DNA of 7,092 bases. It comes from an uncultured Cellvibrionales bacterium. Lineage in GTDB: Bacteria; Pseudomonadota; Gammaproteobacteria; Pseudomonadales; UBA7434. Made by a program: the position numbers and the translations under genes. The first letter of the stretch is position 1, and each line of letters starts with the position of its first letter. The stretch covers positions 1-7,092 of the forward strand of contig CALCNB010000380.1 in the NCBI GenBank assembly GCA_937897785.1, written 5' to 3'. This document shows positions 1 to 6,412 of the stretch, piece after piece. The notes below the pieces were generated by a model. The model was given only the letters and a program-made list of their open reading frames with translations. It was not told the DNA's origin and did not search any database.

Positions 1-1
1 A

Positions 2-598
2 GGTAAGACCAGCCTGGTCGATGCGCTATTAGCGACCGATCAACGGCTTAAGGTCTCGGTCTCGCACACGACACGGCCGATGAGGCCCGGCGAGGTAGAC
101 GGGGTTAATTATCATTTTGTTGATGCCTCGACGTTTGCCCAAATGGTTAACGATGGTCGCTTTTTAGAACATGCAACTGTATTTGGCAATGCCTATGGCA
201 CCTCGAAAGACTGGGTTGACCGGCAACTGAGTCTTGGCACTGACGTTATTCTTGAGATTGATTGGCAAGGCGCGCAGCAAACCCATCAATGGTTAGCGAC
301 GGAACTTGGCGAATCGGGGGTGGGTATTTTTATTTTGCCGCCTTCTATGGCCGCCTTGCAGGCGCGATTAACGGGCCGCGGCCAAGACGACGAAGCTGTC
401 ATTGCCGGCCGAATGGCGGTAGCGGTCGATGAGATGCGGCATTACCACCAGGCCGACTACATCATCATAAACGATGATTTCGATACTGCTTTATCCGATT
501 TGCAGGCGGTGATTCAGGCTCAACGGCTAAGCCGTAGCCAGCAACAACGGCAATATAAAGACTTATTAGCGGCATTAATCGAAGATTCCGACCAATAA
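2..598 (+). CDS. gmk: Guanylate kinase, 5'-truncated by the window edge
   Basis: Gmk phosphorylates GMP (and dGMP) to GDP with ATP in the cytoplasm, feeding GTP, dGTP and (p)ppGpp synthesis. The reading frame is open from base 2, so 198 residues are visible. The first are GKTSLVDALL, the end of the Walker A P-loop; the usual GxGKS/T start lies just outside the window. Next come the GMP-binding segment (SVSHTTRPMRPGEVDG), the FLEHA.VFGN.YGTS stretch, the EIDWQGAQQ block, the FILPPS strand, the lid-type GRGQDDE.VI..RM segment, and NDDFDTAL near the C-terminus. From memory of E. coli Gmk (about 207 aa), roughly 15 residues are missing. The in-frame ATG at base 80 is internal, because conserved P-loop sequence precedes it. 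It sits upstream of rpoZ as in many gammaproteobacteria. Identification is firm. Confidence 0.97.
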   Translation, partial: GKTSLVDALLATDQRLKVSVSHTTRPMRPGEVDGVNYHFVDASTFAQMVNDGRFLEHATVFGNAYGTSKDWVDRQLSLGTDVILEIDWQGAQQTHQWLATELGESGVGIFILPPSMAALQARLTGRGQDDEAVIAGRMAVAVDEMRHYHQADYIIINDDFDTALSDLQAVIQAQRLSRSQQQRQYKDLLAALIEDSDQ

Positions 599-624
599 TT
601 AGCCTTAAAAGAGCCGTCATACTC

Positions 625-635
625 GCCAAATTGGC
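625..635. repeat. Short perfect dyad next to the rpoZ -10 box
   Basis: Five-base arms GCCAA and TTGGC flank a single A. The dyad ends 10 bp before the TATAAT at 646. It is too short, and lacks a T-run, to be a convincing gmk terminator. Its position over the promoter spacer would suit a DNA-binding protein, but I recognise no known operator consensus. Confidence 0.3.
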
Positions 636-645
636 TAAACTTGCT

Positions 646-651
646 TATAAT
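646..651 (+). promoter_or_regulatory. Likely -10 box of an rpoZ (rpoZ-spoT) promoter
   Basis: A perfect TATAAT lies in the 119-bp gap between gmk and rpoZ, 66 bp before the rpoZ ATG. At a 16-18 bp spacing the upstream bases (around 622-629) give no good TTGACA match, so any -35 element is weak. A TG two bases further upstream than the ideal extended -10 position may partly compensate. A small perfect dyad (GCCAA, A, TTGGC at 625-635) covers the -35/spacer zone and could be an operator or chance. The -10 match is seen directly; promoter function is inferred. Confidence 0.45.
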
Positions 652-717
652 GCTCGACCTTTTTAGCACCTGCCCAAAAGGCTTGTACGTTTTTATTCCA
701 TCAGACAGGCATATACC

Positions 718-969
718 ATGGCTAGAATTACTGTAGAAGAATGCTTAGATCACGTTGATAACCGCTTTGAATTAGTGATGGTTGCCAGCAAGCGCGCACG
801 TCAAATCGCCACCCAAGGCAAAGATCCTATGGTCGATGTGGCTGATGATAAACCACCGGTGATTGCTTTACGTGAAATTGAAAAGGGGCTTATCGATCCT
901 AACAACATTGGCACAGAAGAGCAGGTTGATGATTTAACCGAAGAGCTCGCAGCCGAGTTCGGTTTATAA
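718..969 (+). CDS. rpoZ: DNA-directed RNA polymerase omega subunit
   Basis: Omega is the small subunit that chaperones beta' into RNA polymerase and, in proteobacteria, forms part of a ppGpp-binding site at the beta'-omega interface. The 83-residue product starts [10 protein letters not shown]. The M-A-R N-terminus is the part known to contact ppGpp in E. coli. The conserved core follows: a [16 protein letters not shown] helix, KDP.V, then [15 protein letters not shown]. It is slightly shorter than E. coli omega (91 aa), with an acidic C-terminal tail ([15 protein letters not shown]). The start is set by the MAR motif, with a modest AGG 8 bases upstream. spoT follows after 64 bp with no terminator visible, which suggests cotranscription of omega with the enzyme that controls ppGpp. 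Confidence 0.97.
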   Translation: MARITVEECLDHVDNRFELVMVASKRARQIATQGKDPMVDVADDKPPVIALREIEKGLIDPNNIGTEEQVDDLTEELAAEFGL

Positions 970-1017
970 TTTAAAGCCTTCATTTTTAACACTTTCTCTA
1001 TTCAAAACCTCTTCTAG

Positions 1018-1052
1018 CGCTTATATTGTTGTCATGGTGACAACAATAAGCG
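1018..1052 (+). promoter_or_regulatory. Hairpin/dyad enclosing the spoT start codon
   Basis: The arms ATTGTTGTCA (1025-1034) and TGACAACAAT (1038-1047) are perfectly complementary around a three-base TGG loop. An outer CGCTT (1018-1022) pairs with AAGCG (1048-1052), leaving a two-base AT bulge on the left side, for about 15 pairs in total. Leaving out the outer arm, 1024-1034 and 1038-1048 form 11 uninterrupted pairs. The A of the spoT ATG (1034) is in the stem, and its T and G are in the loop. There is no T-run after it, so it is not a typical terminator. It could be an mRNA structure limiting initiation or a DNA operator. The structure is seen directly; its role is inferred. Confidence 0.5.
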
Positions 1053-3169
1053 ATTTAACCGATAAACTGGATACTTACCTCGATACTGAACAGGTTGAGA
1101 CGGTTCGTCGTGCCTATTACTGCGCGGAGCAAGCCCATGTGGGGCAAACCCGTCGATCAGGTGAACCTTATGTCACTCATCCCCTTGCTGTAGCCAATAT
1201 TCTTGCCGACATGCATATGGACCATCAGAGTTTAGCGGCGGCCATGCTGCATGATGTGATTGAAGACACTGAGGTCGATAAATTGGCTTTGAGCGACCAG
1301 TTTGGTCCAACAGTGGCTGAGCTGGTCGACGGGGTGAGCAAGTTGACACAGTTTGAATTTCAAACGCAGGCTGAAAAGCAGGCCGAGAACTTTCAAAAAA
1401 TGGCCATGGCCATGGCGCGTGATTTGCGGGTTATTTTAGTGAAGCTGGCCGACCGCCTTCATAATATGCGTACGCTCGATGTTTTAGAGGTTGATAAGCG
1501 TCGCCGAATCGCCAAAGAAACGCTGGAAATATATGCCCCCATCGCTAACCGCTTGGGCATGAATGATATAAGAATTGAATTTGAAGATTTGGGTTTTTCA
1601 ACGCTTTATCCCATGCGGGCCAGACGTATTCAGGCGGCCGTCGAGTCTATTCGGGGCAATCGCAAGGCGTTGGTTGCTAACGTCGAAAAACAAATTGCTG
1701 AGCAATTAAGAAAGGACGGCGTCACCGCAAGGGTGATTGGTCGTGAGAAGCATCTTTACAGTATTTATCAAAAGATGCGCAGTAAGAGCCGATCATTCAC
1801 TGAAATTATGGACGTCTTTGCCTTTCGTATTATTCTCAACTCGCCCGATGACTGTTATCGAACACTGGGGTCTATTCATAGCCTTTACAAGCCACGCCCG
1901 GGACATTTTAAAGATTATATTGCGATTCCTAAAGCCAATGGATACCAGTCTTTACACACAGTGTTATTTGGTATGCACGGTGTGCCGATAGAGATACAGA
2001 TTCGCACGGAAGAAATGGAGCAGATGGCCAATAATGGCATCGCGGCTCATTGGCTGTATAAAGCGAATAATCAAGACGCCTCGGTGGGCAGTCATGTGCG
2101 TGCAAGGCAGTGGGTGCAGGGCTTGTTAGAGTTACAGCAAAACGCGGGTAACTCTTTAGAGTTTATAGAAAATGTCAAAATAGATCTTTTCCCCGAAGAG
2201 GTCTATGTGTTTACGCCGAAGGGAAAAATTTTAGAATTACCGCTAGGGTCTACCGCCGTTGATTTTGCCTATGCGGTACATACGGATATTGGTAATAGCT
2301 GCGTGGGTTGTCGTATTAATCGTCGCTTAGCCGCGCTATCGCAGCCACTAAAAAGTGGCGAGACGATTGAAATTATTACCGCGCCCGGCGCCAATCCAAA
2401 TCCTGTTTGGCTGGACATCGTCGCGACTAGTCGTGCCCGAAGCCAAATCCGCCATTACTTAAAGCAGTTAAAGACGGGTGAAGCTGTTGAGTTAGGTCAA
2501 CGCTTGTTAAATAAAGCGCTAACCAGTTTTGATCAAAGTTTTGATGATGTTGGCGCGAAAAAAATAGCCGCATTAGTCAATAAGTCGGGCGCACAAGATT
2601 TTGAACAAATTCTTGAAGAAGTCGGCCTAGGTAACCGTGTTGCCTTTTTAACGGCACGTCAATTACTTGATATTCAAGAGGATGCCGAAGTCAATGATAT
2701 GGCCATTGGTCATCGTGAAAAACCGCTAGTGATTGCCGGCACTGAAGGGATGATGATTAACTTTGCTAAATGTTGTAACCCTATTCCAGGCGATAATATT
2801 GGCGGTCATATTACCGCAGGACGAGGTGTCGTTGTGCATACCGCCGACTGCCGTAACTACCAAGAGTTACAGCATAATGATAAAGAGGGTCGCGGTGTTG
2901 TACTGGGCTGGCATCAAGACGTTGAAGGTGAGTATCGTGTAGAGTTAAAAATAGAAGTCGAGCAGCAGCGCGGCATCATCGCTTCATTAGCAAATAAGAT
3001 TAGTAGTTTAGACGGCAGTATTGAGTCGATTAAAGTTGAAGAGCGAGATGCTAAATCCAGCAGTATCCATATCTTTCTGGCCGTTAATAATCGTATTCAT
3101 TTAGCCCGTGTAATTCGTCGTATTCGGGTATTAAAGTCGGTTGTTAAAGTTGAGCGGGTAAAACGTTAA
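1034..3169 (+). CDS. spoT: Bifunctional (p)ppGpp synthetase/hydrolase SpoT
   Basis: SpoT hydrolyses ppGpp/pppGpp to GDP/GTP plus pyrophosphate and can also make them by ATP-dependent pyrophosphate transfer. The 711 residues match the full length of the family (E. coli about 702). The N-terminal HD hydrolase keeps H49, H73-D74, E77-D78 and D140 (LADRLHNMRTL). The synthetase region runs from about residue 236 to 343 and includes REKHLYSIYQKM, IPKANGYQSLHT and EIQIRTEEMEQMA. The substrate-specificity motif, usually RXKD in bifunctional enzymes, reads H291-F-K-D here. A TGS domain follows (about 388-450), then the zinc-finger-like cysteine region with C580, C581 and C606, and a C-terminal ACT domain (about 637-711). 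The start at 1034 fits the family N-terminus; GTG at 1037 is possible. No Shine-Dalgarno is evident, and the start lies in a hairpin. ridA follows after 29 bp. Confidence 0.97.
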   Translation: MVTTISDLTDKLDTYLDTEQVETVRRAYYCAEQAHVGQTRRSGEPYVTHPLAVANILADMHMDHQSLAAAMLHDVIEDTEVDKLALSDQFGPTVAELVDGVSKLTQFEFQTQAEKQAENFQKMAMAMARDLRVILVKLADRLHNMRTLDVLEVDKRRRIAKETLEIYAPIANRLGMNDIRIEFEDLGFSTLYPMRARRIQAAVESIRGNRKALVANVEKQIAEQLRKDGVTARVIGREKHLYSIYQKMRSKSRSFTEIMDVFAFRIILNSPDDCYRTLGSIHSLYKPRPGHFKDYIAIPKANGYQSLHTVLFGMHGVPIEIQIRTEEMEQMANNGIAAHWLYKANNQDASVGSHVRARQWVQGLLELQQNAGNSLEFIENVKIDLFPEEVYVFTPKGKILELPLGSTAVDFAYAVHTDIGNSCVGCRINRRLAALSQPLKSGETIEIITAPGANPNPVWLDIVATSRARSQIRHYLKQLKTGEAVELGQRLLNKALTSFDQSFDDVGAKKIAALVNKSGAQDFEQILEEVGLGNRVAFLTARQLLDIQEDAEVNDMAIGHREKPLVIAGTEGMMINFAKCCNPIPGDNIGGHITAGRGVVVHTADCRNYQELQHNDKEGRGVVLGWHQDVEGEYRVELKIEVEQQRGIIASLANKISSLDGSIESIKVEERDAKSSSIHIFLAVNNRIHLARVIRRIRVLKSVVKVERVKR

Positions 3170-3198
3170 CGCTAAAGTGCTAGAGCATAAAAAACTGT

Positions 3199-3594
3199 AT
3201 GAACGAAAAAAAAGTTATTAATACAACGGCCGCACCGTCGGCAATCGGCCCTTACTCGCAAGCCGTGCAGCTGGGTGAGATGCTGTATATTTCGGGCCAG
3301 ATACCTTTACTACCCGATACGATGGTTGTGTGCAGTGACGATATCAAGCAGCAGGCCGAGCAGGTTTTTAAGAATTTAGCGGCTATAGCAAAAGCCGCTG
3401 GCGCTGATTTAAATGATAGCGTCAAAATAAATATTTCAATGACCGATTTGTCGATGTTTGATACGGTCAATCAAGTCATGACAACTTTTCTAGAACAGCC
3501 GTTTCCTGCCCGCGCTTGCGTGGAGGTCGCCGCCTTACCTAAAGGGGTCAAAATAGAGGTAGAAGCCATTGTCTGGGTGAAGCCTTCACGTTAA
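3199..3594 (+). CDS. ridA: RidA-family reactive enamine/imine deaminase
   Basis: RidA (YjgF/YER057c/UK114 family) hydrolyses reactive 2-aminoacrylate and related enamines/imines released by PLP enzymes such as threonine dehydratase, protecting other PLP enzymes. It is a cytosolic homotrimer in characterised members. The 131-residue length is typical. Family marks are AIGPYSQAV (Y19), YISGQIP (32-36 region), and the signature FPARACVEVAALPKGVKIEVEA. R105, C107 and E120 fall at the positions of the active-site residues of E. coli/Salmonella RidA, so the archetypal deaminase subfamily is likely. It lies 29 bp after spoT on the same strand with only a weak ribosome site, which suggests cotranscription. 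A ridA gene beside spoT is, as I recall, also found in Pseudomonas. No clear terminator hairpin with a T-run follows it. Confidence 0.93.
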   Translation: MNEKKVINTTAAPSAIGPYSQAVQLGEMLYISGQIPLLPDTMVVCSDDIKQQAEQVFKNLAAIAKAAGADLNDSVKINISMTDLSMFDTVNQVMTTFLEQPFPARACVEVAALPKGVKIEVEAIVWVKPSR

Positions 3595-3676
3595 TGAACA
3601 GCCTAGAAATCAAAAGTTACCAGTCATCAATCCTTCAGCCTCGCTAGCGATAGTTACCGTTTATTGCTTGCCAGAT

Positions 3677-4390
3677 CTAGGGTTGAATATGCTTGAACAG
3701 CTCGGCTTTGACTCGCTTCGCCCAGACAGCATAACCCTTAGCGCTTAAGTGTAATCCGTCAAGCCGGTAAAACGACTTGTCGGGCTTACCGCCACTGTTG
3801 AGTAGCCCCGAGCTGGTGTCGACAAGATATAGATTGTCTTGACTATTGATAAAATCACTGAGTAAGCGATTCGTTTCGCTGGCCTGAGGCCAGACTGACC
3901 AGCGATGCGGTGACGGGGTGATTGCGATAAAAATAATTGGCGCAGATGGTAAATCTTGACGGATATTCTTCACTAACCGCTGATAAGCTGCGAGCATTTC
4001 TGTTGCTGGTCTAACTTTTCGCGGCGTAATATCATTCGTACCCGCAAAAATTACTACGGCACGCGGATTAAAGGCATTAATTAAACGATCAGAAAAATGC
4101 ACAACATCATTGATCGTCGCACCGCCAAAGCCGTGTTGAATGATCGTTAAGGGGCTCATATCATCTGCCAATGTGCGCCAAAGACGAATGCTAGAACTGC
4201 CGACAAATAACACTCGCTCATTATGCTTGTTCAACAGGGCTGTATTGGCCTCCAACTGAGCGATATCAGGCTCCCATAGCGTGGGATTATTGCCGGTATA
4301 TTTGCTAATTTCAGGCATAACAACACTGAAAAAAAGCAGGGATAGACCAGCCACTAATAACACTGAGGCGAGTAAAATTTTTTTTATCAT
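3677..4390 (-). CDS. Membrane-anchored SGNH/GDSL-type hydrolase
   Basis: This is a probable esterase, lipase or acyl-hydrolase of the SGNH superfamily; the substrate cannot be told from sequence. The 237-residue product begins with MIKK and a hydrophobic segment (about 5-25) that reads as a signal anchor, or uncleaved signal peptide, placing the catalytic domain in the periplasm. Block I is FVGSSSIRLW, with S66 the likely nucleophile and GSS in place of GDS. Block II is HGFGGATINDV (G89/G90, oxyanion hole). Block III is AGTND (N119), and block V is LDGLHLSAKGY (D211 and H214). All four SGNH residues are therefore present. The gene converges with ridA, leaving an 82-bp gap, and is divergent from the YheT-like gene. 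The ATG at 4390 is preceded by a modest GGA. The superfamily is firm and the exact role unknown. Confidence 0.88.
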   Translation of the reverse strand: MIKKILLASVLLVAGLSLLFFSVVMPEISKYTGNNPTLWEPDIAQLEANTALLNKHNERVLFVGSSSIRLWRTLADDMSPLTIIQHGFGGATINDVVHFSDRLINAFNPRAVVIFAGTNDITPRKVRPATEMLAAYQRLVKNIRQDLPSAPIIFIAITPSPHRWSVWPQASETNRLLSDFINSQDNLYLVDTSSGLLNSGGKPDKSFYRLDGLHLSAKGYAVWAKRVKAELFKHIQP

Positions 4391-4492
4391 TTTAATCCGA
4401 CCATTTTATTAGGTATCATTAACATAGCATTAACGAAATTAATATTTTATTACAGTTTTTTTGGTAAACCAGCAACGAAAACGCGTGAAAGT
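4391..4492. promoter_or_regulatory. Divergent AT-rich promoter region between the two hydrolase genes
   Basis: This gap must hold promoters for both divergent genes. On the - strand, TTGCTG (4475-4470) is 17 bp from a poor TAATAA (4452-4447), and TGC followed by TATGTT (4429-4421) resembles an extended -10. On the + strand I find only weak -10-like AT stretches. CATTAAC occurs twice (4417-4423 and 4428-4434), exactly 11 bp apart, on the same face of the helix. Individual promoter assignments are weak; the regulatory role follows from the divergent layout. Confidence 0.35.
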
Positions 4493-5467
4493 ATGGCTGA
4501 TGATTTTTTACCGCCTGCCTGGTTGAGGCATGCTCATATACAGACCTTATTAGCGAGTATGGGCCCGCGACGCGTCTTTGCGCGGCATCGTGCCAAAGAG
4601 TTGCGTGATAAAAGTGAGTTAGTAAGAATAGAAAGTGGTAGCAATAATGAAAGTGTGCAACTGCTCGGCGCTTATAGCCCATCAAGAAAAGCGGCTAATC
4701 ATCAGCTAACCATTTTTATTCATGGTTGGGAAGGCTCGATCGAATCCAGCTACTTACTTTCTGCAGCAGCGAGCATGTACGAAGCAGGCCATAGTATTTT
4801 TCGGCTAAATTTACGCGATCACGGTGAAAGCCACCAATTGAATGAAGCGCTGTTTCACTCGGCTAGGCTTGATGAGGTAGCGAATGCGATTAGGCAGATA
4901 AGTTCATCCTACCCGCATGGTAAAGTTAATTTAGTGGGCTTTAGCTTGGGCGGAAATTTTTGTATGCGCCTCGCTTGCCATTTAGCGCCGGAAACGATTG
5001 AGCGCGTGGCGGTGATTTCGCCGCTAATTGACCCAGCTCGGACAACTGATGATTTAGAGCAAGGATTGTGGCTGTATCATTTTTATTTTATTCGAAAGTG
5101 GCGAAAATCACTCAAGAAAAAGCTCGCGATATTCCCTGATCATTCTTGCCAGACATTATTGTCTAAGCGTGGATCGCTAAGTTCAATGAATACATTATTT
5201 GTTGCAGAGCATACGCCGTTTGACAGCCGCGAGGAGTACTATTCAAGCTACAAAATTGAGAATGATCAGTTAAAAAATCTATCATGCCCCGTTGACGTGC
5301 TGGTTGCAGAGGATGACCCTATCGTTAAAACGCAATGGTTGGATCAATTAGAGTTTTCAAGCCGTGTGAACATAAAAAAGACGGCTCATGGCGGTCATTG
5401 TGGCTTTATTAAGGATTGTCGTTTCAACTGTTTTGCCGATCAGTGGCTAGTTGATAAGCTGGCTTAG
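4493..5467 (+). CDS. YheT-type alpha/beta-fold hydrolase
   Basis: This is an alpha/beta hydrolase of the YheT (UPF0017-like) family, with presumed carboxylesterase-type activity and no assigned substrate. The 324 residues show the family's N-terminal LPPAWLRHAHIQTLL, matching the HLQT motif of YheT. They also show an HGWEGS oxyanion-loop strand (77-82), NLRDHGESHQLNEALFHSAR (106-125), the nucleophile elbow GFSLGGN with S151, a late acidic AEDDP (D274 or D275) and HGGHCGF with H302 as the likely triad histidine. There is no signal peptide or clear membrane segment, so it is probably cytosolic, though YheT relatives are sometimes membrane-associated. The ATG at 4493 directly precedes the conserved N-terminus; the ribosome site is weak (GAAAG). 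A basic patch (RKWRKSLKKK, about 201-210) lies in the cap region. The peroxiredoxin gene begins 42 bp downstream on the same strand. Confidence 0.88.
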   Translation: MADDFLPPAWLRHAHIQTLLASMGPRRVFARHRAKELRDKSELVRIESGSNNESVQLLGAYSPSRKAANHQLTIFIHGWEGSIESSYLLSAAASMYEAGHSIFRLNLRDHGESHQLNEALFHSARLDEVANAIRQISSSYPHGKVNLVGFSLGGNFCMRLACHLAPETIERVAVISPLIDPARTTDDLEQGLWLYHFYFIRKWRKSLKKKLAIFPDHSCQTLLSKRGSLSSMNTLFVAEHTPFDSREEYYSSYKIENDQLKNLSCPVDVLVAEDDPIVKTQWLDQLEFSSRVNIKKTAHGGHCGFIKDCRFNCFADQWLVDKLA

Positions 5468-5481
5468 TGCAGTTAAGTTCT

Positions 5482-5503
5482 ACTAATAAAACTAATTAAG
5501 GAG
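5482..5503 (+). promoter_or_regulatory. Strong Shine-Dalgarno of the peroxiredoxin gene, with a small tandem repeat
   Basis: AAGGAG at 5498-5503 lies six bases before the peroxiredoxin ATG and is the best ribosome-binding site in the window, fitting a highly translated protein. Just upstream, ACTAATAAA (5482-5490) is followed immediately by ACTAATTAA (5491-5499), a 9-bp tandem repeat with one mismatch whose second copy runs into the Shine-Dalgarno. A possible promoter, TTGATA (5451-5456) with TAAGTT 17 bp on, overlaps the end of the preceding gene and is weak. Confidence 0.7.
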
Positions 5504-5509
5504 AAAATT

Positions 5510-6172
5510 ATGTCATTGCGAATTAATGATGAGGCGCCAAATTTCATCGCCAACACAACCCATGGTGAAATTGACTTCCATCAGTGGATGGGTGACGGAT
5601 GGGCAATTTTATTCTCTCACCCAAAAGATTTTACGCCGGTTTGCACCACCGAATTAGGCTATATGGCAGGCATGGAAAAAACATTTGCCGCGCGCAATTG
5701 TAAGATTATCGGCCTCAGTATTGACCCAATAGAAAATCATGCAGATTGGGCCAAAGATATTGAAGAGACACAGGGCAATACTGTTGGTTTTCCAATGATT
5801 GGCGATACAGAATTAGCCGTTGCCAAAGCCTATAATATGTTGCCCGCTGATGAAGAGGGTGGCTCTGAAGGTAGAACCGCAGCAACCAATGCTACGGTTA
5901 GATCGGTATTTATTGTTGGTCCGGATAAAAAAATTAAATTAATGCTGACCTACCCTATGACGACGGGTAGAAATTTTGATGAAATACTAAGAGTGTTAGA
6001 TTCAATGCAATTAACGGCTGCACATAAAGTGGCGACTCCAGTTAATTGGCGTGATGGCGATGATGTGATAATTGTACCTTCTGTCTCTGATGATGAGGCA
6101 AAGACTTTATTCCCAAATGGCTGGAAGGCATTGAAGTCTTATCTGCGATTGGTTAAGCAGCCAAACAAGTAA
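5510..6172 (+). CDS. 1-Cys peroxiredoxin, Prx6 type
   Basis: This thiol peroxidase reduces H2O2, alkyl hydroperoxides and possibly peroxynitrite in the cytosol. The 220-residue length and overall pattern fit the Prx6 subfamily, including its long C-terminal arm. The active site reads SHPKDFTPVCTTE, giving the PxxxTxxC motif P38, T42 and C45 (peroxidatic), with the partner arginine R131 in TVRSVFIV. Only one other cysteine exists (C64), and it is not at a usual resolving position, so a 1-Cys mechanism with an external thiol reductant such as glutathione is likely. The C-terminal PVNWRDGDDVIIVPSVSDDEA followed by FPNGWKALKSYLR is typical of the subfamily. The start is fixed by AAGGAG. It is followed after 10 bp by the CPXCG protein, and gshB lies just beyond on the other strand. 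No OxyR-like box was recognised upstream. Confidence 0.95.
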   Translation: MSLRINDEAPNFIANTTHGEIDFHQWMGDGWAILFSHPKDFTPVCTTELGYMAGMEKTFAARNCKIIGLSIDPIENHADWAKDIEETQGNTVGFPMIGDTELAVAKAYNMLPADEEGGSEGRTAATNATVRSVFIVGPDKKIKLMLTYPMTTGRNFDEILRVLDSMQLTAAHKVATPVNWRDGDDVIIVPSVSDDEAKTLFPNGWKALKSYLRLVKQPNK

Positions 6173-6182
6173 AGCCAGGGCA

Positions 6183-6410
6183 ATGGCTTTTTTAGAGCAG
6201 CGAGCTATCGGTTGCCCGTATTGCGGAGAATCAATTACTATTTTAATTGAGCCCAGTGGGGGTGCAGCGGTGGGTGAAACTCATATTGACCTTGCTGAGC
6301 CCTATGAATACATTGAAGACTGTCAGGTATGTTGTCGCCCGATACGAGTACATGTCAGTGTTGATTATAGTGGTGAGTCACAGGCACAAGGGTTTAGCGA
6401 AAATGAATAG
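6183..6410 (+). CDS. Small CPXCG-motif cysteine-rich (zinc-ribbon-like) protein
   Basis: This 75-residue protein belongs to the CPXCG cysteine-rich family of unknown function. It has an N-terminal CPYCG (C11, C14) and YIEDCQVCCRPI (C47, C50, C51), four of which would bind a metal, presumably zinc, in a ribbon-like fold. The spacing between the two cysteine groups is 32 residues. As I recall, the family usually has about 20 here and totals about 60-65 residues, so a GGAAVGETHIDLAEP-like stretch (26-40) looks like an insertion. The only plausible start in this frame is the ATG at 6183; an AGGG (6177-6180) is too close for an ideal ribosome site. With just 10 bp after the peroxiredoxin stop, translational coupling is plausible. 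Its stop codon is 2 bp from that of gshB, leaving no room for an intergenic terminator. Confidence 0.85.
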   Translation: MAFLEQRAIGCPYCGESITILIEPSGGAAVGETHIDLAEPYEYIEDCQVCCRPIRVHVSVDYSGESQAQGFSENE

Positions 6411-6412
6411 AT

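Noticed and set aside
80..82. ATG as the gmk start codon
   Set aside because: The same frame is open upstream to base 2 and encodes the end of the P-loop (GKTSLV), so this Met is internal and the gene begins outside the window.
631..636. TTGGCT as the -35 box for the rpoZ promoter
   Set aside because: It is only 9 bp from TATAAT, far from the required 16-18 bp spacing.
801..992. Open frame opposite rpoZ on the - strand
   Set aside because: It covers rpoZ antisense, is low-complexity and Ser-rich, and shows no recognisable motif.
1737..1991. Second + strand frame inside spoT
   Set aside because: It lies wholly within the conserved SpoT synthetase region in another frame, with no ribosome site or family resemblance.
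3252..3470. Antisense frame within ridA
   Set aside because: It is fully inside an intact, conserved gene and has no motif.
3641..3650. TCGCTAGCGA palindrome as a ridA terminator
   Set aside because: It leaves only a three-pair stem with a four-base loop and no following T-run, so it does not look like an intrinsic terminator.
4419..4685. - strand frame overlapping the hydrolase gap and the YheT start
   Set aside because: It runs antisense through the conserved YheT N-terminus and has a composition unlike a real protein (many His, Tyr and Leu from AT-rich antisense). The SGNH gene already has its own start downstream.
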